The notes under the pieces: generated by a model
Databases searched by the model: none
Told to the model about the DNA's origin: nothing
What the model saw: only the letters and a program-made list of their open reading frames with translations
Made by a program: the position numbers and the translations under genes
Shown: positions 1 through 7,514 of the stretch, one piece after another
How positions within the stretch are numbered: position 1 is the first letter of the stretch
How the letters are laid out: every line of letters begins with the position of its first letter
Source of the DNA: Chloroflexota bacterium
GTDB taxonomy: Bacteria; Chloroflexota; Limnocylindria; Limnocylindrales; CSP1-4
Assembly (NCBI GenBank): GCA_021790375.1
Contig: JAJYEB010000089.1
Location: forward strand, 1 to 7,514
DNA: 7,514 bases
Reading direction: 5' to 3'

Positions 1-201
1 CCGATCTGGGCACAGTTCCGCGGCGTGGTCCGGCGGCACGCGCTCCTGTGGGTCGAGGGCGAGCTGCAGCGCGAGGCGAGCGTCGTGAACGTGGTCGCGC
101 GCGAGGTCCGGGCACTGCCAGACGTAGCGCGGGCGGCGGGCGGACCGGGGGTGCCCGACGGTGTCCGGGCGCAGGGCTACTCGGGGTTGCGGCGCGGATG
201 A
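1..201 (+). CDS. dnaE2: Error-prone DNA polymerase (DnaE2-type), C-terminal end only
   Basis: Frame 1 is open from the first base to the TGA at 199-201 and gives 66 residues. The segment begins PIWAQFRGVVRRHALLWVEG and continues with ELQREASVVNVVAREVRAL. This matches the pattern I know from the C-terminal OB-fold of DnaE2 polymerases: a P..(F/Y)..(F)R motif, a run of arginines, a hydrophobic strand, (V/E)G.(L/I)QRE, then VVN(L/V)VA. The last 26 residues are Gly/Pro/Arg-rich and look like the usual variable tail. The family performs translesion synthesis and is often SOS-controlled with imuA/imuB, but those genes and the promoter are outside the window. Replicative DnaE is the alternative; the placement of this OB-fold at the extreme C-terminus favours DnaE2. 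The catalytic part cannot be seen, so activity cannot be judged. Confidence 0.72.
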   Translation, partial: PIWAQFRGVVRRHALLWVEGELQREASVVNVVAREVRALPDVARAAGGPGVPDGVRAQGYSGLRRG

Positions 202-205
202 CCCG

Positions 206-221
206 GACTCCCGAGGGAGTC
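206..221 (+). terminator. Small hairpin just after the polymerase stop codon
   Basis: GACTCC at 206-211 pairs perfectly with GGAGTC at 216-221 around a CGAG loop, four bases after the TGA of the polymerase gene. There is no run of T after it, so any terminator role is inferred from position. It immediately precedes the 18-nt repeat array. Confidence 0.35.
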
Positions 222-223
222 GC

Positions 224-505
224 ACGTCGCGCGGGCGGGGAACGTCGCCCGTGGCGCGGCACGTGGAGCGGGAGCCGCACGTCGCGCGGGCGGGGAACGT
301 CGCCCGAGCGGGGAACGTCGCGCGGGCGGGGAACGTCGCCCGAGCGGGGAACGTCGCGCGGGCTGAGGACGTCGCCTGGGGCGCGGCACGTGGAGCGGGA
401 ATGGCACGTCGCCCGAGCGGGGAACGTCGCGCGGCACGTGGAGCGGGAGCCGCACGTCGCGCGGCCCGCACGTGGAGCGGGAGCGGCACGTCGTGCGTGA
501 GCCGC
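224..505. repeat. Degenerate 18-nt tandem repeat array (about 16 units)
   Basis: Parsing on ACGT gives consecutive units starting at 224, 242, 261, 279, 297, 315, 333, 351, 369, 388, 406, 424, 436, 454, 470 and 488. Most are 18 nt; two are 19 and two are shortened to 12 and 16. Three types recur: A (ACGTCGCGCGGGCGGGGA), B (ACGTCGCCCGAGCGGGGA) and C (ACGTGGAGCGGGAGCCGC). Units 4-7 alternate A-B-A-B exactly. Type C copies create CACGTG sites, and the composite C plus following unit recurs around 258-290, 385-415, 433-465 and 467-497. The array fills the gap between two convergent genes. Because 18 is a multiple of three it keeps several frames open, giving artificial Arg/Gly-rich reading frames that I do not consider genes. 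Function is unknown; iteron-like protein binding, an RNA structure or a neutral minisatellite are all possible. Confidence 0.85.
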
Positions 506-557
506 ACGCTCCCGGCAGGTGATCCCGGCCCGCGCGATGCCCGCGATGCCGCGGCCC

Positions 558-1247
558 TCAGTGGGCCCGCTTCGACTCCGGTCGCCTGGCCTGCCGGCGC
601 TGCTCGCGCTTGCGGGCCTCCGCCGCCTCACGGCTGCGGGCCTGCGATCGCCGGAGGAAATCGCGATACCAGGAAGCGAACCAGCCGAAGATCGCCCCGG
701 TCACGATGAACTGGGCCAGCTGCCAGAGCGAGTACACCACGCGGTCGCCCACGTTCATCGTGTCCAGCGAGCCGAACACCCCCACCAGGCCCAGTGCCAG
801 GACCAGGAAGAGCGCCGAGGCCAAGAGGCCCAGCAAGGCCCCGAACAGGTACGCCGCGCGCGGTGCCATGAAGCCGGCCACGAAGAACAGGAGCGTCGGC
901 TGGAGAAACGCGAGCTGCACGTAGAACGACGGGATGGTGCCGCCCGACATCTCGCCCTTCGGGAGGACGGCCGCCAGCGCCGCGCCAACGACCATCAGCC
1001 CATACGGGGCGAGGATCCACGGCTTGGCACGCACCATTCCCGGCACGGCCCGCGCGTCGGCGCGCACGTCCGGAGCCCTCACCTGTCCCAGGCCGCGCCG
1101 CAGGCTCTCGACCAGCGACGTCCGCGGTTGGGCGACTGCCTTCTGGGCCACGGAGACGTCGCCGTCCCCCGCGACCGCCTGCTCCGCCTGCAACGCGCGG
1201 AAGTGCCGCCGGGCTTCGGCACGCTCGGTCCTCTTTGCGCGGGCCAA
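558..1247 (-). CDS. Unrecognised four-helix integral membrane protein
   Basis: I do not recognise the family. The 229-residue product has a charged, basic N-terminus (about 1-75) and four hydrophobic segments at about 77-96, 107-127, 131-157 and 171-192. It ends in a strongly basic Arg/Lys-rich tail (about 195-229) that may be helical or coiled. Four helices with basic ends put both termini in the cytoplasm by the positive-inside rule. The loop between helices 3 and 4 is short and polar (GSLDTMNVGDR). The start is chosen at TTG (1247-1245) because AAGGAG lies six bases upstream, at 1259-1254. The frame stays open further upstream to 1433, but that part is Arg/Pro-rich and runs into a repeat. 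The gene converges on the polymerase gene and diverges from the surface-protein gene. A basic, four-helix protein could be a membrane scaffold or a transporter subunit, but nothing in the sequence decides this. Confidence 0.8.
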   Translation of the reverse strand: MARAKRTERAEARRHFRALQAEQAVAGDGDVSVAQKAVAQPRTSLVESLRRGLGQVRAPDVRADARAVPGMVRAKPWILAPYGLMVVGAALAAVLPKGEMSGGTIPSFYVQLAFLQPTLLFFVAGFMAPRAAYLFGALLGLLASALFLVLALGLVGVFGSLDTMNVGDRVVYSLWQLAQFIVTGAIFGWFASWYRDFLRRSQARSREAAEARKREQRRQARRPESKRAH

Positions 1248-1259
1248 CGGTGACTCCTT
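1248..1259 (-). promoter_or_regulatory. Ribosome binding site that fixes the TTG start
   Basis: On the minus strand AAGGAG (1259-1254) is followed by a six-base spacer and TTG (1247-1245). This is the best ribosome binding site in the region. It argues against the longer in-frame start near 1433, which would extend the protein by 62 low-complexity residues. Confidence 0.7.
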
Positions 1260-1344
1260 CTGCGTCTCAGGGCGATGAGTGGGGAAACGCGCGCCGGGAC
1301 CCGGTGGGGAGCGAACGCGACCGCGGGCTCGACCGACGCTGCGC

Positions 1345-1350
1345 ATGGTA
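1345..1350 (-). promoter_or_regulatory. Possible -10 box for the membrane-protein gene
   Basis: The minus strand reads TACCAT at 1350-1345, a fair match to a sigma70-type -10 (TAnnnT). It would start transcription near 1338, giving a leader of about 90 nt. No convincing -35 is seen at 16-18 bp spacing, where TCGAGT or GTCGAG would sit, so the call is weak. Confidence 0.3.
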
Positions 1351-1374
1351 CCCCACGCGCACGCCGGACTCGAC

Positions 1375-1512
1375 GGGATGGGGCACCCCGCCGGCCGGCC
1401 AGGCCAGCGACGCGAGGCACCCGACCGGCACAAGCAGCGGGATGGGGCACCCCGCCGGCCGGCCAGGCCAGCGACGCGTTGCAGCCGACCGGCACCAGCA
1501 GCGGGATCGGGC
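1375..1512. repeat. 64-bp tandem duplication with a short third partial copy
   Basis: Unit 1 (1375-1438) and unit 2 (1439-1502) are identical over their first 40 bases. They differ at only four of the remaining 24, giving 60 of 64 identical. A third copy starts at 1503 (GGGATCGGGC against GGGATGGGGC) and then decays. Within each unit are GGGG-CA-CCCC and the palindrome GGCCGGCC, so each copy can fold. The 64-bp length is not a multiple of three, which argues against coding. The differing bases are clustered, so this looks like an older tandem duplication or a short interspersed repeat family rather than an assembly artefact. Confidence 0.88.
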
Positions 1513-1652
1513 CGCCCGCGATGCCGCGCCGCCCCGGGACCGGAGACCGCGCCGCCCCCTGGACCGCGAGCGGCCGCAAAGCCCGGCGTAAGTGCCGGTG
1601 CAGCCGGCGCGAAGCGCCCTGCGCTACAAGTGGGCCACCGCCGGCGCTCCCC

Positions 1653-1663
1653 GGAGGTGCACC
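1653..1663 (+). promoter_or_regulatory. Ribosome binding site of the surface-protein gene
   Basis: GGAGGT at 1653-1658 with a five-base spacer precedes ATG at 1664. It decides the start: an in-frame ATG at 1592 has no such site and would put 24 residues in front of an otherwise normal signal peptide. Confidence 0.75.
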
Positions 1664-5368
<3,705 letters not shown>

Positions 5369-5378
5369 CGCGGATCCG

Positions 5379-5417
5379 GTCGCGCGGGTCCCAGCGCCAA
5401 CCCGGACCCGCGCCGAC
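5379..5417 (+). terminator. Hairpin terminator candidate after the surface-protein gene
   Basis: GCGCGGGTCC at 5382-5391 pairs perfectly with GGACCCGCGC at 5404-5413 around a 12-nt loop. The stem can be extended by GTC/GAC (5379-5381 with 5415-5417) past one bulged C. It begins about ten bases after the TAG stop. There is no T run downstream, so it is either a U-less intrinsic terminator or an RNA 3'-end stabiliser. Confidence 0.55.
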
Positions 5418-5431
5418 GGCGCCCGAGCGTC

Positions 5432-5477
5432 CCCCGATCCTGCGTTCGCGGGCGCCCGGGCGCACCCCGAACCTGCG
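5432..5477. promoter_or_regulatory. Direct repeats flanking a palindrome upstream of the phosphorylase promoter
   Basis: CCCCGATCCTGCG at 5432-5444 recurs with one mismatch as CCCCGAACCTGCG at 5465-5477, 33 bp apart (about three helical turns). Between them lies the perfect 12-nt palindrome GCGCCCGGGCGC at 5452-5463. The block ends eight bases before the -35 box. The placement suits a regulator binding site, but in DNA this GC-rich it may be chance. Confidence 0.3.
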
Positions 5478-5484
5478 CGCTCGC

Positions 5485-5514
5485 TTGACGCTCGTGATCG
5501 TGCTTCTCTATGCT
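5485..5514 (+). promoter_or_regulatory. Sigma70-type promoter of the uridine phosphorylase gene
   Basis: TTGACG (5485-5490) and TATGCT (5509-5514) are separated by 18 bp, a good housekeeping-type promoter. Transcription should begin near 5521, leaving a leader of about 43 nt to the TTG start at 5564. The in-frame ATG at 5510 lies inside the -10 box, so it cannot be used from this promoter. Confidence 0.65.
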
Positions 5515-5563
5515 CGGCGCCAGCTCCGCGGTTCGTGCGGAGGCGGGAACGAGGAACGTTGAC

Positions 5564-6418
5564 TTGCCGAACGCGGACTCCCGCGTTGCGCTGCCCGACT
5601 CGGGGCGCCAGTACCACGTCGCGCTCGGCCCGGGTGAGCTCGCGGAGTACATCCTGCTGCCGGGCGACCCCGACCGCATCGAGCTCATCGCCTCCAGGCT
5701 CGACAGCGTCGAGCTCACCCGCCGCCATCGCGAGTTCGTCACGGTCACGGGCAGCTACCGCGGCCTGCGCGTGTCAGCCGTGTCGACCGGCATCGGCGCG
5801 GACAACATCGAGATCGTGCTCGCCGAGATCCTCGCCATCACGTCGCATCCGGCCTTCGTCCGCGTGGGGTCGTGCGGCGTGCTGCGCCCGGAGATCGGCC
5901 TCGGCGAGCTCGTGGTGACGACCGGAGCGGTCCGGCTGGAGGCCACCACGAAGTACTTCGTGCACGAGGGGTACCCGGCGGTCGCGGACTACGCCACCGT
6001 CGCCGCGCTCCTCGAGGCGGCCGCGCGGCGCGGCAAGCGCGTGCACACCGGGATCACCGCCACGGCACCCGGCTTCTACGGCGCGCAGGGCCGGCCCCTG
6101 CCGCAGCTGCCGATCCGGTACCCGGACCTTGCCGACGAAATGCGCCGGCAGGGTGTCGTCAACTTCGAGATGGAGGGGTCGGCGGTCCTCGTGCTGGCCG
6201 GGCTCGCCGGGTGCCGCGCCGGCGTGGTCTGCACGGTGTTCGCGCAGCGGACGACCGGTGAGTTCCTTGAGGGGGAGGCGAGGGAGCGGGCAGAGTCGGA
6301 TTGCGTCGAGGTGGGCCTGGAGGCCCTGATGGTCCTGTCCGAGATGGACCGCCAGGTCCGCGAGGCGGGAGCGGCCAGCTGGCGCCCGGGGCTGTGGTCT
6401 CCGGGCCCGGTCGACTGA
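5564..6418 (+). CDS. udp: Uridine phosphorylase-family nucleoside phosphorylase
   Basis: The 284-residue product should cleave uridine (or a related nucleoside) with phosphate to the free base and ribose 1-phosphate, in cytoplasmic pyrimidine salvage. Key positions line up with E. coli Udp as I recall it. LPGDPDR at 32-38 supplies the phosphate-site Gly and Arg, and Arg56 in RRHREF is the second phosphate arginine. VRVGSCG at 99-105 replaces the RIGTTG loop, with Ser in place of the phosphate-site Thr. FYxxQxR at 171-177 carries the uracil-binding Gln and Arg, and FEMEGSA at 201-207 the ribose-binding Glu-Met-Glu. Arg229 fits the late conserved Arg. The TTG start at 5564 is preferred because GAGGA sits eight bases upstream (5551-5555), downstream of the promoter. 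A further 18 residues could be read from ATG 5510, but that ATG is in the -10 box. Substrate choice (uridine versus purine or methylthioadenosine) is not certain. Confidence 0.85.
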   Translation: MPNADSRVALPDSGRQYHVALGPGELAEYILLPGDPDRIELIASRLDSVELTRRHREFVTVTGSYRGLRVSAVSTGIGADNIEIVLAEILAITSHPAFVRVGSCGVLRPEIGLGELVVTTGAVRLEATTKYFVHEGYPAVADYATVAALLEAAARRGKRVHTGITATAPGFYGAQGRPLPQLPIRYPDLADEMRRQGVVNFEMEGSAVLVLAGLAGCRAGVVCTVFAQRTTGEFLEGEARERAESDCVEVGLEALMVLSEMDRQVREAGAASWRPGLWSPGPVD

Positions 6419-6432
6419 GCATTCCAGCAACC

Positions 6433-6461
6433 GACGGCTCGCGGGTGCCGCCCGCACCGTC
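6433..6461 (+). terminator. Stem-loop between phosphorylase and zinc-ribbon genes
   Basis: GACGG (6433-6437) pairs with CCGTC (6457-6461), and inside it GCGGG (6441-6445) pairs with CCCGC (6451-6455) around TGCCG. A 3/1 internal loop separates the two stems. It lies in the 81-nt gap after the phosphorylase stop. With no T run it may only partly stop or protect the upstream message, so the two genes could still be co-transcribed. Confidence 0.35.
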
Positions 6462-6499
6462 ACCAGTGCCGGATCACCCGGCGAGAGGAGCACAACTCG

Positions 6500-6640
6500 A
6501 TGGCTGAAGCGTATTGCGTCAAGTGCAAGGCCAAGCGCGAGGTCAAGAACCCCGAGCAGGTCACCATGAAGAACGGCAAGCACGCCCTCAAGGGCAAGTG
6601 CCCCGTGTGCGGGACCAGCGTCTTCAAGATCGGCGGCTGA
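6500..6640 (+). CDS. 46-residue zinc-ribbon protein, DUF5679 type
   Basis: The product begins MAEAYCVKCKAKREVKNPEQ and ends CPVCGTSVFKIGG. Two CXXC pairs (Cys6/Cys9 and Cys34/Cys37) form a compact zinc ribbon with a basic middle containing the VTMKNGK strand. I recognise this as the DUF5679 type, small proteins common in Chloroflexota and related groups, of unknown role; a nucleic-acid or ribosome-associated function is only a guess. AGGAG at 6486-6490 lies nine bases before the ATG. The gene is 81 nt after the phosphorylase on the same strand and is followed by a strong hairpin terminator, so it ends its transcription unit. It is short enough to be missed by length cut-offs. Codon choice is as GC-rich as its neighbours. 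Confidence 0.88.
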   Translation: MAEAYCVKCKAKREVKNPEQVTMKNGKHALKGKCPVCGTSVFKIGG

Positions 6641-6663
6641 CCCGTTCCACCTCGCGTCCCTCG

Positions 6664-6694
6664 CGAAGGCCCCGGCAGCCTGCCGGGGCCTTCG
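6664..6694 (+). terminator. Strong hairpin terminator after the zinc-ribbon gene
   Basis: CGAAGGCCCCGGCA at 6664-6677 and TGCCGGGGCCTTCG at 6681-6694 form a perfect 14-bp stem with a three-base GCC loop, 23 bases after the stop. AA on the left arm and TT on the right arm give it the usual terminator look. The sequence after it (TATGCG) is not a clear T run. Confidence 0.8.
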
Positions 6695-6783
6695 TATGCG
6701 CCAACACGTTGAGCCCCGGCCGGCGTGCGCCGCCCGGCCCGCGCAGAGTGGGCCGTCCGGGCCATCGGGCGCCGGAATCCGAT

Positions 6784-6792
6784 TGGTACAAT
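6784..6792 (+). promoter_or_regulatory. Extended -10 promoter upstream of gap
   Basis: TGGTACAAT at 6784-6792 fits the extended -10 pattern TGnTAnnnT exactly and is one of the few AT-richer words in the region. No clear -35 is seen 17 bp upstream, which is normal for extended -10 promoters. Transcription should begin near 6799, about 340 nt before the gap start codon. Confidence 0.55.
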
Positions 6793-7044
6793 CGCGGGGC
6801 GATGAAGGACTGCCTGACGGCGAGGGTCCCCCGAACGAGGGGCCAGACCGTTCCCGCGTCCGATTTCCCCGGGGCTCGCTCCTGCCGATCTGCCGGCCCG
6901 CGACCGGCGCCGGTGGTCCGGCCTCGAGCGCTTCCGGCCGCGGGCGGCGGCATCGTCACGCGACGCGTCCGCCGCTCGCTCGCCAGCCGGGGCTCCACCG
7001 ACCACTTAGCCGCCCGCGCCGCGATCCGGGGCTCCTGAGCCACA

Positions 7045-7069
7045 GGCACGAGTCGGGCTCGTGCCCGAC
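7045..7069 (+). promoter_or_regulatory. Two mutually exclusive hairpins in the gap leader
   Basis: GGCACGAG (7045-7052) pairs with CTCGTGCC (7058-7065) in a perfect 8-bp stem with a TCGGG loop. GTCGGG (7052-7057) can instead pair with CCCGAC (7064-7069) in a 6-bp stem with a CTCGTG loop. The two share bases, so only one can form at a time. They end about 70 nt before the gap start. Confidence 0.5.
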
Positions 7070-7124
7070 GAGGGTCCGCGCGCCCCACGTATCACGCCAT
7101 CGATGCACCCGCCCCGCGGGCACC

Positions 7125-7138
7125 AGGAGGACACACAC
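7125..7138 (+). promoter_or_regulatory. Ribosome binding site of gap
   Basis: A full AGGAGG at 7125-7130 followed by an eight-base ACACACAC spacer precedes ATG at 7139. It is the strongest ribosome binding site in the window, as expected for a highly expressed glycolytic gene. Confidence 0.85.
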
Positions 7139-7514
7139 ATGACCGTTCGCGTCGGGATCAACGGCTTCGGCCGCATCGGCCGCCAGGCTCTGAAGGCCAT
7201 CATCGAGCGCACGCCGGAGCTCGAGGTGGTTGCCGTCAACGACATCGTGGACGTCGCCACCAACGCGCTGCTCTTCAAGCACGATTCCACCTACGGCGCG
7301 TTCCCCGGCACCGTGGAGCACACCGACGACGCGATCGTCGTCAACGGCCACGTCATCCGGAGCCTGATGGTGGCGAACCCCGCCGATCTGCCGTGGCGCG
7401 ACCTGGGCGTGGACATCGTGATCGAGTCGACCGGCCGCTTCACCGACGCCGACAAGGCGCGCGCGCACGTCGAGGCGGGCGCCGAGAAGGTCATCATCTC
7501 CGCGCCGGCGAAGA
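7139..7514 (+). CDS. gap: Glyceraldehyde-3-phosphate dehydrogenase, type I, N-terminal part
   Basis: 125 codons are present before the window ends. The product oxidises glyceraldehyde 3-phosphate to 1,3-bisphosphoglycerate with NAD(P) and phosphate in cytoplasmic glycolysis and gluconeogenesis. The N-terminal Rossmann motif VGINGFGRIGR is at 5-15, and VNDI at 33-36 has the Asp that usually favours NAD over NADP. Further family markers are HDSTYG at 48-53, the ESTGRFTD stretch at 96-103, and the start of VIISAPAK at 118-125. The catalytic Cys-Thr segment lies beyond the edge. The full protein is normally about 335 residues, so roughly a third is visible. The start is fixed by AGGAGG eight bases upstream. 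The gene has its own promoter and a long leader, and is separated from the zinc-ribbon gene by a strong terminator. Confidence 0.97.
   Translation, partial: MTVRVGINGFGRIGRQALKAIIERTPELEVVAVNDIVDVATNALLFKHDSTYGAFPGTVEHTDDAIVVNGHVIRSLMVANPADLPWRDLGVDIVIESTGRFTDADKARAHVEAGAEKVIISAPAK

Larger units (their letters stand above)
1248..1663. other. Divergent intergenic region between membrane protein and surface protein genes
   Basis: This 416-nt gap separates two divergently transcribed genes. It holds the minus-strand ribosome binding site and a weak -10 candidate. It also contains a 64-bp tandem duplication, a small GGCGC-GAA-GCGCC hairpin at 1606-1618, and the ribosome binding site of the surface-protein gene. 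A TACAAG at 1625-1630 could be a poor -10 for the surface-protein gene, but I see no partner -35. Reading frames crossing it are Arg/Pro/Ala-rich and interrupted in register by the 64-bp repeat, so I see no gene here. Confidence 0.7.
6695..7138 (+). other. Long intergenic region and probable 5' leader of gap
   Basis: This gap holds the extended -10 promoter and then about 340 nt of probable leader. Hairpins include GGTC-CCCC / GGGG-(CCA)-GACC at 6825-6849 and the competing pair at 7045-7069. CCGGGGCTC occurs three times, at 6869, 6987 and 7026. An ATG at 6802, only a few bases after the predicted transcription start, opens a 78-codon Arg/Pro/Ala-rich frame to 7038; it has no recognisable domain and no ribosome binding site. 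I recognise no known riboswitch or RNA gene here. Confidence 0.55.

Noticed and set aside
224..505. SOS (LexA) operator array linked to the polymerase gene
   Set aside because: Repeats contain GAACGTC but not a paired GAAC-N4-GTTC, and they lie downstream of the gene, not at its promoter.
48..709. Long Arg/Gly-rich plus-strand reading frames through the 18-nt array
   Set aside because: They stay open only because the repeat period is a multiple of three. They have no ribosome binding site and overlap both the polymerase end and the minus-strand gene.
1375..1502. Possible CRISPR: 40-base identical repeats separated by 24 bases
   Set aside because: Only two full copies exist and the supposed spacers are themselves 20 of 24 identical, so this is a 64-bp tandem duplication. 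There are no cas genes nearby.
1592..1663. Longer start for the surface protein at ATG 1592
   Set aside because: It has no good ribosome binding site and would put 24 residues in front of the signal peptide; ATG 1664 has GGAGGT five bases upstream.
6460..7088. Minus-strand Arg-rich frames across the gap leader and zinc-ribbon gene
   Set aside because: They run through a 14-bp terminator hairpin and a clear plus-strand gene, have no ribosome binding site, and show no domain.
6787..7138. A structured RNA such as 6S, tmRNA, SRP RNA or RNase P RNA in the gap leader
   Set aside because: I looked for the characteristic core sequences of tmRNA, SRP RNA and RNase P RNA and saw none. For 6S RNA I saw no convincing closed long hairpin; stems are expected by chance in DNA this GC-rich.

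Overview
This is a very GC-rich bacterial segment with a bias to G or C at third codon positions. A CXXC...CXXC mini-protein of the DUF5679 type, together with a lamin-tail/OB-fold surface protein carrying Pro-Ser-Thr linkers, points to Chloroflexota, possibly a Limnocylindria-like soil or freshwater lineage. That placement is inference from gene content; an actinobacterial relative cannot be excluded.

Layout from left to right. (1) 1-201 (+) is the last 66 codons of a DnaE2-type error-prone DNA polymerase; the rest lies outside the window. (2) 202-557 is the convergent gap between that gene and a minus-strand gene. It holds a small hairpin and a degenerate array of about sixteen 18-nt repeats, nearly every one starting ACGT. 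(3) 558-1247 (-) encodes an unrecognised protein with four predicted membrane segments. It starts at TTG behind a strong ribosome binding site. (4) 1248-1663 is a divergent gap with a 64-bp tandem duplication and a weak minus-strand promoter candidate. (5) 1664-5368 (+) encodes a 1234-residue exported protein: signal peptide, lamin-tail domain, two low-complexity Pro/Ser/Thr linkers, about seven OB-fold-like modules, one C-terminal membrane helix and a short cytoplasmic tail. A hairpin follows its stop. (6) 5564-6418 (+) is a uridine-phosphorylase-family enzyme behind a good sigma70-type promoter whose -10 box shows that the longest possible reading frame starts too early. (7) 6500-6640 (+) is a 46-residue zinc-ribbon protein followed by a 14-bp perfect terminator hairpin. 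(8) 6695-7138 is a long leader with an extended -10 promoter and competing hairpins. (9) 7139 to the end (+) is the NAD-binding half of glyceraldehyde-3-phosphate dehydrogenase, cut by the window edge.

The genes form separate transcription units rather than one pathway. The phosphorylase and zinc-ribbon genes may share a transcript (81-nt gap, same strand), although a hairpin lies between them. The gap gene has its own promoter. No mobile element, tRNA, rRNA or CRISPR array was seen. The least ordinary parts are the nuclease-less lamin-tail/OB-fold surface protein, the 18-nt repeat array, the 64-bp duplication and the long gap leader.
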